Under the pieces are notes generated by a model. It was not told the DNA's origin. It searched no databases and saw only the letters and a list, made by a program, of their open reading frames with translations. The translations under genes were made by a program, and so were the position numbers. A DNA stretch of 64,000 nucleotides from Myxococcales bacterium (GTDB lineage: Bacteria; Myxococcota_A; Polyangia; Haliangiales; Haliangiaceae). Every line of letters starts with the position of its first letter. Position 1 is the stretch's first letter. The stretch is taken from positions 310,001-374,000 of the forward strand of contig JADJGV010000037.1 in the NCBI GenBank assembly GCA_016707895.1, written 5' to 3'. Positions 39,901 through 47,090 of this stretch are shown here, piece after piece.

Positions 39901-40845
39901 GGCAGCGCGTTCCGCGTGCTGGCCCGGGTCGCGCGCGCGCGCCACGACGCCGGCGTCCCCGGCCAGGCCGCGGTGCACAAGAACGCGGTCGACGTCGCCC
40001 GCCTGCTCGGGGCCGACGCGGAGCAGGGCCCGGCCACCGCGCCGGTGGCGATCGCCGGGCTGATGCGGCCCGAGGCCGATGAGCTCTTGTGGCCGGCGGC
40101 GGTGTCGTCGGGGCTGCGGCAGATGATGACGCTGCTCGGCGATCGCCTGGCCAAGCACGTCGGCATCGACCTGCGACCCTACGGCGTGACCCGCGGCGAT
40201 CGGCTGCGGGCCAAGGACAGCCCGGTCGCCGCCGCCGCGCAGGAGGTCGCCGAGGGCCTGGGCCTCGGCGAGATCGACGTCTACGTCTCGACCAAGCAGC
40301 CGTACGCGATGGTCGCCGAGCCGACCAGCCCGCTGTCCCTGGTGATCGGCAGCGCGATCGCCGACGGCAACCGCCTGGCCGCGGTGCGCTTCGCCGCCAC
40401 CGGCGCGCTGCGCCTGGCCACCGCGCACCTGTCGATCCTGGCCCGCCTGCCCGAGGAGGAGCTCGGCGTGCTGGTGGTCGCGCTCTTGCGGCTGTTCCAG
40501 CCCGACCTGCCGTACCTGGCGGTCGACAACGAGCAGGTCGGCCTGCAGATCCAGCGGCTGCGCCGGCTGATCCCGTCGGGCCTGTCGTCGGAGCTGCGGC
40601 CGTACGCGCTGTCGATCGACGGCCACGCGTTCGATCACCGCGAGCTGCACCGCGGGCTCGAGACCGCCGCCCACCGGGCCGGCCTGGTCGCCGCCGGCGG
40701 CGCCGCCGCGCCGATCGCGCTGCTCCTGGCCCGGACCGGGGCGGCCGATCTGGCGGCCGGCGGGCGCGATCCCGCGGTCACCGCGCTGGTCCAGTACGCG
40801 GTGAGCGAGGACTTCGCCGCCCTGGCCGCGATCTGCCAGGGGTGA
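33919..40845 (+). CDS. giant TPR protein 2 (2308 aa)
   Basis: Starting at ATG 33919 inside the stop of the previous gene, it has a disordered Pro/Asp-rich N-terminus (residues 1-720) with FDEPT-type motifs (three near residues 90-135) and a run of 10-residue Glu/Ala/Val repeats, then TPR-like repeats (about 760-2050), and a C-terminal domain (about 2060-2308) with 'GVTRGDRLRAKDSP' and 'LGLGEIDVYVS' homologous to that of protein 1. The C-terminal strand/helix order is reminiscent of an M48-like fold without HExxH, but this is a weak guess. No export signal. It is translationally coupled to protein 1, probably forming one complex. Confidence 0.75.
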   Translation: MTTGGSGNDPKNGPGFGDELLAELDAWDKTFDALHDQESLFSPAAAAPAAPVVPPPAPAPPAFDAGDDDVTRTVALAPPSAAAQRAAEAAALDEPTGVGGAPEPPPAFDEPTGVRAPSASASTVFDEPTVMTTAPLPPAAPPVVVVPPPRRSAARTTPPPAPRSRVVAVPPVAVPPPPVAARPVSPPRPSTAVDETDFSDLGFSGPPEALGSLLGQPPPLPPLEEVSPDVALASFDDDEVLTSAVRPDAAMAGLAPTPVDDDPFAPSADDLDELQRMAQRQGGEMTRVAQVPAELFEVDETMDRGVAKAPPEDFSDPAADPADDTFDRANRTRILDPNDALLAEAGAKKPVRTPAIVRRGAESVRKKPASTGGFGGGESTRVADLRELEKLRSHPEAPRQARPTPATAYQPPPEPEEDFYADIEIGGDEEEVTGTPASAKRVTANVVRRTGDSPALRPPPAAPTRPAPARPIADDDDEPELQISAAEPEPAAPVAKPPVDDDLGLDAAMAEFMTPEVTPVGARVDAAPPPAPAIEDAIPDAVPEPVAESGAFAGGPVADVAADPLGDMLATIDAEPAAPEVVAEAGFEAAPELALELEPAPSVEIEAAPEPAVELEAAPELAVELEAAPELAVEADAAVEAAPVMASGPATQLGVAPFAAIASASPAVAPSSAAAFADDAGSQTKIGVPPPPRPTADRSGPVEAPAARPATAPPTRAPTAPPIAAAPPVVADVALPPALFAATLPTLELDAVRLPEHVDPTAGFDLGEAAAHGILRLEQELELIDEPRAQAVLRIEAGRLYERLGDVDRARASYDAALLADPRATAALRGLRRIARGAGDVAEATTHLDAELGIAGPLERRALALHRVDLLMAASEQDLARVAVGELIDEAKSDVRAQLAQLELAFLDGRADELDEALERLGAVLADGGLRAAVDVARGHLRDRSGDRAGAAASFARAIGADGAALAAHVGLLRDSDGGDAAAALAARVPAGATQAALLLEAAQRGHADSLAAAAALAPDDPTVQAAYLAAAMAGGAPTDEAIAMAARASDPALLRAASLWAAARVAADPARAAQAVGLYQAVLGCEPADELATAALVDARLAAGDPAGAAEQLILRLAAEAGDELDRVRAATLFAAAGQLDRALPLVPAAEAVDSPAAADAWADVLGAGGQVDRRGELLAAIAARSDERVDARTWARKAATALDRAARPDEPATMLRALEAWGQVAELGADAELAHPRAMVLAAATGDAALIATHWGRAQAAAESPAAAATIALARARIAAGDGAPWAAQDELLHEVPATDPRRLAATAALAGGAGLWTDVVLAYEDRAGALPTGSPEALILRYRAAGLALDRANDGARASTLLATIADEQPGLGFVHDALATARRRLGDAAPPPRATRVDGNRADGFARLVRDAEQLAEQGDGLGALALLTKALELRPHDPLAGEPLVRVAAAVREAGPITAAALAELRMAEDAGDHRGAADAYEALARVDAGLRDDRASALMSIEAAAAADPARLALVRELERAYAAAGRWADLVALRERQLAGEPVGADRVALAADRALLLERLDRPEDELRAAYQEILAQAPRTRRALFQLESLVRRGGSSPELAALEDAIAAYFESDPRTRSAFLTRGGETLSDLGKIDDAIAHFREANELRGGYPAALEGWRDAALRGQLWADLADAAGKEAALTDPHSAEGAATRARLWHLAGVALMDRALASERAIDAFRATLAADPQHTDAFVRLRLLLDEQGEHEALAQLLEDRLTVETDSVERVALHRAIAELARNFLEDRDRAKYHYRAIVDRAPSDLRAIAALSDIAWEQGAWGEAADALLARARLERDPGMQRNIHFRLGMIYADRLPDPPAAIRAFQRVLAHDPDDEAALERLADLGIATAEWRMALGACERLVKNETVPARKVAHLHRVGRIFAEGFADRRKAERAYQLAVDAAPDSDVALAALIKFYEAAGDAASIRVHLGMVAAAMRQRIAGNLEGSAFRVLARVARARHDAGVPGQAAVHKNAVDVARLLGADAEQGPATAPVAIAGLMRPEADELLWPAAVSSGLRQMMTLLGDRLAKHVGIDLRPYGVTRGDRLRAKDSPVAAAAQEVAEGLGLGEIDVYVSTKQPYAMVAEPTSPLSLVIGSAIADGNRLAAVRFAATGALRLATAHLSILARLPEEELGVLVVALLRLFQPDLPYLAVDNEQVGLQIQRLRRLIPSGLSSELRPYALSIDGHAFDHRELHRGLETAAHRAGLVAAGGAAAPIALLLARTGAADLAAGGRDPAVTALVQYAVSEDFAALAAICQG
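35680..35823 (+). repeat. 30-bp coding repeats in giant TPR protein 2
   Basis: Units at 35680, 35734, 35764 and 35794 encode EAAPELAVEL-like decamers; the last three are directly adjacent and a 24-nt related segment lies between the first and second. They make an acidic low-complexity tract in the disordered N-terminal region. Confidence 0.85.
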
Positions 40846-40927
40846 GGTGAGGCGGCGCGACGCCGTGATCGCGCCCACAGCTGGCGTTGGCCCGTAGGTT
40901 GCGATAGGTCGGGGCCTGTGCCTGGGT

Positions 40928-40933
40928 TATCAT
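40928..40933 (+). promoter_or_regulatory. -10 box (TATCAT) before the Ig-like lipoprotein gene
   Basis: TATCAT sits 20 nt before ATG 40954, allowing a short leader that includes GGAGG (40942-40946). No -35 at 17 nt is clear. Confidence 0.4.
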
Positions 40934-40953
40934 CGGCAACTGGAGGAAATCGC

Positions 40954-43059
40954 ATGCGCGCTATCGCCGCGCGGTCCATCGTCATCCCGATCGCGCTGTC
41001 GCTCCTGGCTACTCTCGTAGCCTGCGGCGGCGGCGAGGCGCCGGTGCTGGACAGCATCGACGACCAGATCGTGGCGGTCGGATCCGAGCTGACGCTCACG
41101 CTCCGCGCCACCGATCCTGACGGTGACGCCATCAACTACTCGTTCCACGCCGACGTGCCCGACCTCGGCGACCGGGCAACCATCACCACCACCCCGGCCG
41201 GCGCGGGCCTGTTCCGCTGGCGGCCGCTGGCGGCCGACGTCGGCACCTGGCACTTCGACTTCGTCGCCTCCGACGGCGACAACGACGCCACGGTCACCGT
41301 GACGATCGAGGTCAAGAGCGCGGTCGGCGATCAGACCACGCCGGTGTTCCGCCAGCCGCTGGGCTCGGGCACCACGCTGGACCTCGCGACCCGGCAGTGC
41401 CTCGATCTCGACGTCGTCGTCGAGGATCAGGACTCGCCCGAGGTGGCGCTGACCCAGGAGGATCCGGTCATCGAGGGCGCCACCCTCGAGCCGGTCAGCG
41501 GCCTGGCCGCGGTCTGGCACTGGTGCCCGACCCGGGCCCAGATCGACGCCGACGATCGCTACACGCTGACCCTGGCCGCCGACGACGCCGACAACCCCAA
41601 GGTGCTCAAGAACTACCTGGTGGTGCTGCGGCGGCCCACGCCGATGAACTGCCCCGGCGACCCGCCGGTCATCACCCACACCCCGATGAACGAGTCGACG
41701 ATCGTCGATCTCACGATCGACGCCACGGTCACCGACGACATGGGCCTCAAGCAGCCGCCGCTGCTCTACTACTCGACCACCGCGCCGGCCACGCCGCCCG
41801 ATCTGGCGGCGATGACCCAGGTCACGATGATCCTGATCAGCGGCACCATGCAGAGCGGCACGTGGGCCGCCGACGTGCCCAACCCGGCGGCGGCGCAGCC
41901 GACCGGCACCACGGTGCCGCTGTACTACGTGATCGTCGCCAACGACGACGACGATCCTGCCGGCACCTGCGACCACGAGACCCAGGCGCCGACCACCGGC
42001 ACCTACCGCGCCAACATCACCAACCCCGGCGGCTCGGGCAACCTCGGCCTGTGCGAGAGCTGCTCGGCCGACGTGCAGTGCGGCGGCGCGATGGACAACT
42101 GCGTGCGGGTCGGCCAGGTCGACTCGTGCCTCAAGCTGTGCACCGGCGCCGCCGGCGAGTGCCCGAGCGGCTACACGTGCTCGGCGTCGGCGGTGGTCTC
42201 GGTCAACGGCGCGTCGGCCCGGCAGTGCATCCCGACCGCCGGCACCTGCTCGGCGGCGCCGACCTGCACCGACGACATCTTCGAGGAGAACGACACCCGG
42301 GCCCAGGCCAACACCAACCTGCCGGACCTCGACCCCGACACCTACGACTTCACCAGCTGCCCGCTGGCCGACGGCTCCAACGACGACGAGGACTGGTTCC
42401 CGATCACGCTCACCGCCGACGCCACCGTGACCTTCACGCTGGCCGGCCAGAGCGTGTCGGACCTCGACCTCGCGCTCTACGACAGCGCCGGCACCCGGCT
42501 GGTGTCGGCCACCGGGCCCAGCTCCAACGAGACCGTCTCGCAGTGCCTGGTCGCCGGCCGCTACTACGTCCGGGTCTACGCCTGGGGCGCCGGCGCGATG
42601 AACGCCTACCAGCTGACCTACGCGCGCAGCCCCGGCGCGTGCCCGATGGCGTGCACCGACGATCCGCGCGAGCCCGACGACAACGCCACCCAGGCCCGGA
42701 CCATCACCTACGGCGGCTTCACGTCGACCGGCAACCAGATCTGCGCCGGCGACGATGACTGGTACAAGGTCTCGCTGTTCAACGCCGAGACCGTCACCGT
42801 CGACCTGACGTTTACCCACTCGGCCACCGGCGACCTCGACCTGCACTTCTACAACTCGTCGGGGGTCGACCTGACGCCGTGCACCGAGGCCAGCCCCGCG
42901 ACCTGCACCGCGGCGCAGGGGCAGGGCACGTCGTCCAACGAGCACTACAGCTTCACCGCGCCGGCGGCGTGCTCGACCCTGTGCACCTACTACGTCGTGG
43001 TCCACGGCTGGAGCAACTCGCAGAACAGCTACTCGATCTCGATCCTGGCGCCCCCATGA
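40954..43059 (+). CDS. lipoprotein with Ig-like and PPC-like domains
   Basis: This 701-aa protein starts at ATG 40954 after GGAGG and has a lipobox (LVAC, Cys near 25). It has a cadherin/Ig-like repeat ('LTLRATDPDGDAINYSF', about residues 45-120), a second Ig-like domain, a Cys-rich part (about 365-440, 'CESCSADVQC'), and two PPC-like beta-sandwiches in the C-terminus ('DDWYKVSLFNAETVTVDLTF'). PPC domains occur in secreted peptidases. It has no catalytic site of its own and overlaps the metalloprotease-like gene (ATGA). It is probably a surface-exposed outer-membrane lipoprotein. Confidence 0.72.
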   Translation: MRAIAARSIVIPIALSLLATLVACGGGEAPVLDSIDDQIVAVGSELTLTLRATDPDGDAINYSFHADVPDLGDRATITTTPAGAGLFRWRPLAADVGTWHFDFVASDGDNDATVTVTIEVKSAVGDQTTPVFRQPLGSGTTLDLATRQCLDLDVVVEDQDSPEVALTQEDPVIEGATLEPVSGLAAVWHWCPTRAQIDADDRYTLTLAADDADNPKVLKNYLVVLRRPTPMNCPGDPPVITHTPMNESTIVDLTIDATVTDDMGLKQPPLLYYSTTAPATPPDLAAMTQVTMILISGTMQSGTWAADVPNPAAAQPTGTTVPLYYVIVANDDDDPAGTCDHETQAPTTGTYRANITNPGGSGNLGLCESCSADVQCGGAMDNCVRVGQVDSCLKLCTGAAGECPSGYTCSASAVVSVNGASARQCIPTAGTCSAAPTCTDDIFEENDTRAQANTNLPDLDPDTYDFTSCPLADGSNDDEDWFPITLTADATVTFTLAGQSVSDLDLALYDSAGTRLVSATGPSSNETVSQCLVAGRYYVRVYAWGAGAMNAYQLTYARSPGACPMACTDDPREPDDNATQARTITYGGFTSTGNQICAGDDDWYKVSLFNAETVTVDLTFTHSATGDLDLHFYNSSGVDLTPCTEASPATCTAAQGQGTSSNEHYSFTAPAACSTLCTYYVVVHGWSNSQNSYSISILAPP

Positions 43060-44987
43060 GGCGCGCGCTGGTCCTCGCGTGCGTGGCCGGCGCTGGCTGC
43101 GCGTCGTCGACCGTGCCCGACGTCGCGCTCGAGGGCCTGGCGCTCACCGGCGTCGCCCCCGACACCGTCGTGCCCGGCTCGACCTTGGTCATCGAGGGTG
43201 ACTCGTTCGTCGAGGCGGCCTGGGGCGAGTCGACGCTGGTGCTGGCCGGGCAGGCCGGCGGCGCCGACGTCGCGCTGCGCCTGCCGGCGGCGTTCGTCGA
43301 CTACGACCACCTGACCGCGGCGATCGACGAGCTGGTGCTGGTCGATCTGCACGCCGACGCCGGGCCGGTCACGTTCGTCGGCGACGCCACCCTCGAGGTG
43401 GTGTCGGCGGTCGACGGCAAGACCTACCGCTCCGACCCGCTGGCGATCCGCCTCGACGCCGCGCCGGCGCTGACGCCGACGATCGGCTCGCTCGAGCAGA
43501 GCGGCGTGATCTTCGTCAACGACCAGCTCGAGGTCACCGGCGACGGCTTCCTGCTGGGCGGCGGCGAGGGCCAGACCGTCGCGGTCGTGCGCGGCTGCTT
43601 CACGCCCCAGGGCATGGCCACCTGCGCGCCGGTGGCCGAACAGGTGGTCGCGGTGGCGCCGGCCGGGCCGTTCGCCCGCGACCGCGGCAGCTTCCGCTTC
43701 GTCCCGGCCATCGCCGGCATCCGCGGCGGCGCCTTCACCGGCACCGTCACGATCGAGAACCGGCCCGACGCGGGGCCGCCGCGCGCCGCCGGCGCGGTCG
43801 ACGTCGGCTACGACCTCGTGACCGCGCAGGTCTTCCAGATCGACCCGCCGGCCGCCAGCCTGGGCCAGTACGTCGAGATCAGTGGCGGCGGCTTCGTCGG
43901 CGGCGAGGCCGGCGCCTCCACCGAGGTGCGGCTGCAGGGCACGTTCACGCCGACCGGCGCCCCCGGCGGCCGCGCCGTCGACCTGGTGCTGATCCCCGAG
44001 TTCGTCGCCGGCGAGCGGGTCCGCTACGTCATCAACACCAACGACGCGCTCGGCATGGCGATCGATCTGCGCACCGTCACCGGCAGCTTCCAGGGCACGA
44101 TCCGCCCGATCGTCCGCTACGGCGGCGACACCGTCACCGGGCCGGCCAAGACCGTCAGCCTCGGCATCGCGCCGGTCAAGCAGGTGGTCTACCTCGACTT
44201 CCGCCCGAGCTACGTCGAGGCGCTGCGCGGCTTCGGCCTGCGCGCGGTCGACGCCGCGATCCGCCAGCGCGTGCTCGCGGTCGTGCGCGCGGCGTACCCC
44301 GCGGTCAACATCGAGTTCCGCACCGCCGCGCCCACCGACTTCGCGCTGTTCTCGCTGGTCGAGATCCACGGCCCCGATCCCAACGGCATGGGGCTGTTCG
44401 GCTACGACAACACGCCGGGCAAGGACAACGGCAACCAGCGGCTGTACGACCGGCTGGGCGGCGTCAACGCCGCCACCCAGCAGGACGGCTTCCCCGGCTA
44501 CGGCGGCGTGTTCATCGAGTCGCTGATGGGCTTCTCGCAGCACCCGGCCACCGGCGCGTCGCTGCCCGGCGCCGATCCGGTGTTCGACCAGATCTTCGAT
44601 CCGTTCCGCCCCGATCGCGGCGACGTCATCGTCGGCGCCGACCTGGCCGGCGGCGCCCCGACGATCGACGGCAGCGCCTGCCCGGCGTCGAGCCGCCGCG
44701 ATCGCATCGCGTGCGCGGTGTGGACGATGGGCGGGCTGATCGGCACCACCCTGGCCCACGAGATCGGCCACAGCCTCGGCCTGGCCAACCCCGGCGGCGA
44801 CGGCTTCCACAACGCCGGCGACGAGGTCGACCGGCTGATGGACGCCGGCGGCGACCGGCCGTTCCTCGAGCGCGGCATCCTGCAGGGGCAGGGCCCCGCG
44901 GTGTTCTGCGACGGCGAGTACGACTACCTGCGGCAGATCCTGCCGTCGGCGGAGCCGGCCGACAGCGGGCCGCGCCCGCCCTGCTGA
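43056..44987 (+). CDS. lipoprotein with metzincin-like zinc-peptidase domain
   Basis: The 643-aa product starts at ATG 43056 overlapping the previous stop. It has a lipobox (GAGC near residue 14), IPT/TIG-like beta domains (about 25-350), then a peptidase region with TLAHEIGHSLGLAN near residue 570 and a possible Met-turn RLMDAG about 20 residues later. The third ligand of metzincins (HExxHxxGxxH/D) is Asn here; a nearby His (GDGFHN) might replace it, so activity is uncertain. It is coupled to the Ig/PPC lipoprotein, suggesting an exported pair. Confidence 0.7.
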   Translation: MRRALVLACVAGAGCASSTVPDVALEGLALTGVAPDTVVPGSTLVIEGDSFVEAAWGESTLVLAGQAGGADVALRLPAAFVDYDHLTAAIDELVLVDLHADAGPVTFVGDATLEVVSAVDGKTYRSDPLAIRLDAAPALTPTIGSLEQSGVIFVNDQLEVTGDGFLLGGGEGQTVAVVRGCFTPQGMATCAPVAEQVVAVAPAGPFARDRGSFRFVPAIAGIRGGAFTGTVTIENRPDAGPPRAAGAVDVGYDLVTAQVFQIDPPAASLGQYVEISGGGFVGGEAGASTEVRLQGTFTPTGAPGGRAVDLVLIPEFVAGERVRYVINTNDALGMAIDLRTVTGSFQGTIRPIVRYGGDTVTGPAKTVSLGIAPVKQVVYLDFRPSYVEALRGFGLRAVDAAIRQRVLAVVRAAYPAVNIEFRTAAPTDFALFSLVEIHGPDPNGMGLFGYDNTPGKDNGNQRLYDRLGGVNAATQQDGFPGYGGVFIESLMGFSQHPATGASLPGADPVFDQIFDPFRPDRGDVIVGADLAGGAPTIDGSACPASSRRDRIACAVWTMGGLIGTTLAHEIGHSLGLANPGGDGFHNAGDEVDRLMDAGGDRPFLERGILQGQGPAVFCDGEYDYLRQILPSAEPADSGPRPPC

Positions 44988-44997
44988 CGGGGCGCCG

Positions 44998-47031
44998 TCA
45001 CGCCAGCCGGTGGATGCCGACCGCGCCGGTGCGGCCGCGCAGCTCGATCGCGCCCAGCTCCTCGCCGGCCACCTCGGGGCACGCCGCGCGGACCGCGTCG
45101 GTCACCAGCAGCCGCGCGTCGCGGGCCTTGGCCTCGGTCTCGAGCCGCGCGGCGACGTTGACCACGTCGCCCAGCACGGTGAACGCCAGGTGGCGCGGAT
45201 CGCCGATGCTGCCGACGGTGACGTCGCCGCAGTTGATCGCCATCGCGATCTCGAGCGGCGCGCCGGTGCGGGCCTGCCAGCTCGGCGACAGCGCGAGGAC
45301 CTTGGCCTGCATCGCCAGGGCCGCGGCCACGGCGGCGGCGGCGTGGCCGTCGAGCCGCTCGGGCACGCCGAACACCGCCATCAGGCCGTCGCCGAGGATG
45401 CGGTTGATGCTGCCGCGGTGGCCGAAGATCGCCTCGCCCATCGCCGCGTAGAACTCGTTGAGCAGCGCCAGCACCTGCGCGGAGTCGAGCCGCTGGGCCA
45501 GCCCGGTGAAGCCGCGGATGTCGGCGAACAGCACCGACACCTCGCGCCGCTCGCCGCGGGTGCGGAACCGCTCGGGATCGGTGAGCAGCACGCCCACCAG
45601 ATCGGGCGCGACGTAGCGCGAGAACAGATCGGTCAGCACCTGGTTGCGATCGGTGAGGTGGCGGTTGAGCTGGGCCAGCCGCACCGCGCCGGCGATCTGG
45701 TCGGCGACCGTCACCGCGAAGCCCTCGAGCGCGGCCAGCTCGGCCGGGTGATCGGCCTCGAGGTTCAGCACCCCGAGCAGCTCGTCGCCGAACCCGATCG
45801 GCACCGCCAGCTCGGCCCGGGTGGCGGCGCGGACGCGGTGGTACGCCGGCGCGGCGGTGACGTCGTCGCACCGCACCGCGACCCGGGTGCGCGCGGCCTG
45901 GCCGATCAGCCCGGTGGTCAGCGGCGTGCGCAGGCCCAGCGGGGCGTCGAGCGCCGCGGCGGCGTGGCTCGCCGCCACCAGCACCAGCGCGTCGCCGTCG
46001 CGCCGGTGCAGCGACACCAGCGGCAGCCCCAGCCGCGCCTGCAGGTGCGCCGTCACCCGGGCCAGCGCCTCGTCGATGTGCACCGACGAGGTCGCCACCC
46101 GCGACACCTCGGACAGGATCGCCAGCTCGCCGGCCTGGGCGCGCACCTCGTCGAGCAGCCGCGCGCTGGCGATCGCGCCGGCCACCTGCTCGGCGACCGT
46201 GGTCACCAGCGCGACCTGATCGCGGAACGCCGCCGGCCGCGGGCTCTCGAGGTTGAGCAGCGCCACCACCTCGCCGCGGTAGATCGCCGGCACGCACAGC
46301 TCGCTCCGGGCGCCGGGCAGGGTCTCGACGTAGTTGGGCCACGTCGCGACGTCGTCGATGAGGATCGGCCGCCCGGTCGCCGCGACCTCGCCGACCACGC
46401 CCGAGCCGAACGGTCGGCTGTAGCCGACGTGGATCGCGGTCGGCAGCGCCGTGGCCACCGCCTCGCAGACGAAGCGCTGGCGCGGTCGATCGACCCGGAT
46501 GCACGCGACGAACTCCCAGCCGAACCGCGCGTGCATCGCGTCGACGATCCGCCCCAGCATCGGCCGCAGCTCGAGGTCGGCGGTCGCCGCCACCGCGATC
46601 TCGTTGAGCAGCGCCAGCTCGCGGGCGGTGGCCGCCAGCCGGGCGTGGGCCACCTGCTGCTCGCGCAAGAGCCGCGCGTGGTCGAGCGTGACCGCCAGAC
46701 GGCCGGCGATCAGCGCCAGCAGCGGCCCGCGCGCCGCCAGGTCGTCGGTGGCCTCGACCGACAGCACGCCGATGACGTGGCCGCCGGCGGTCAGCGGCAG
46801 CACCTCGGCGAACCCGCCGTGGCGGTCGCGATCCTCGCCGCGCACCGTGACCGCGCCGGCGCCCTCGACGTGGACGGCGATGCCGACGTAGGCCAGGCCC
46901 AGCCCGCCGCGCAGCGCGCGGGCGGCGCTGGCCACCAGCGCGCCCAGGTCGGCGCCGGGCGCCAGGTGGCACGCCCGATCGATGGCGGCGAGCACCGCCA
47001 CCACCGCCTCGCCGAGGGCGAACGTCGCCAT
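44998..47031 (-). CDS. GAF-domain class III adenylate/guanylate cyclase
   Basis: The 677-aa protein has three GAF-like domains (about residues 20-120, 140-275 and 295-440) and a class III cyclase domain (about 495-677). Metal-binding Asp504 (VLFADIRGFT) and Asp548 (ILGDGLMAVFG), transition-state Asn625 and Arg629 (VNVAARLE) and the base-reading Asp622 are present; the usual Lys in the NKxxGD position is Arg544. No membrane segment, so it is probably a soluble enzyme responding to ligands bound by GAF domains. It is convergent with the metalloprotease gene, ending 10 nt from it. Confidence 0.85.
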   Translation of the reverse strand: MATFALGEAVVAVLAAIDRACHLAPGADLGALVASAARALRGGLGLAYVGIAVHVEGAGAVTVRGEDRDRHGGFAEVLPLTAGGHVIGVLSVEATDDLAARGPLLALIAGRLAVTLDHARLLREQQVAHARLAATARELALLNEIAVAATADLELRPMLGRIVDAMHARFGWEFVACIRVDRPRQRFVCEAVATALPTAIHVGYSRPFGSGVVGEVAATGRPILIDDVATWPNYVETLPGARSELCVPAIYRGEVVALLNLESPRPAAFRDQVALVTTVAEQVAGAIASARLLDEVRAQAGELAILSEVSRVATSSVHIDEALARVTAHLQARLGLPLVSLHRRDGDALVLVAASHAAAALDAPLGLRTPLTTGLIGQAARTRVAVRCDDVTAAPAYHRVRAATRAELAVPIGFGDELLGVLNLEADHPAELAALEGFAVTVADQIAGAVRLAQLNRHLTDRNQVLTDLFSRYVAPDLVGVLLTDPERFRTRGERREVSVLFADIRGFTGLAQRLDSAQVLALLNEFYAAMGEAIFGHRGSINRILGDGLMAVFGVPERLDGHAAAAVAAALAMQAKVLALSPSWQARTGAPLEIAMAINCGDVTVGSIGDPRHLAFTVLGDVVNVAARLETEAKARDARLLVTDAVRAACPEVAGEELGAIELRGRTGAVGIHRLA

Positions 47032-47090
47032 CGGGCCGATCCTACCCCAACCCGCCAGGGCGGCGCCGAGGGCGCGCCGCCCGCGTCAGC

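Noticed and set aside
36178..40878. A 1566-codon minus-strand frame opposite giant TPR protein 2
   Set aside because: Composition is Gln/Arg/Gly-rich without fold or motif; the plus strand has the TPR periodicity and a coupled start.
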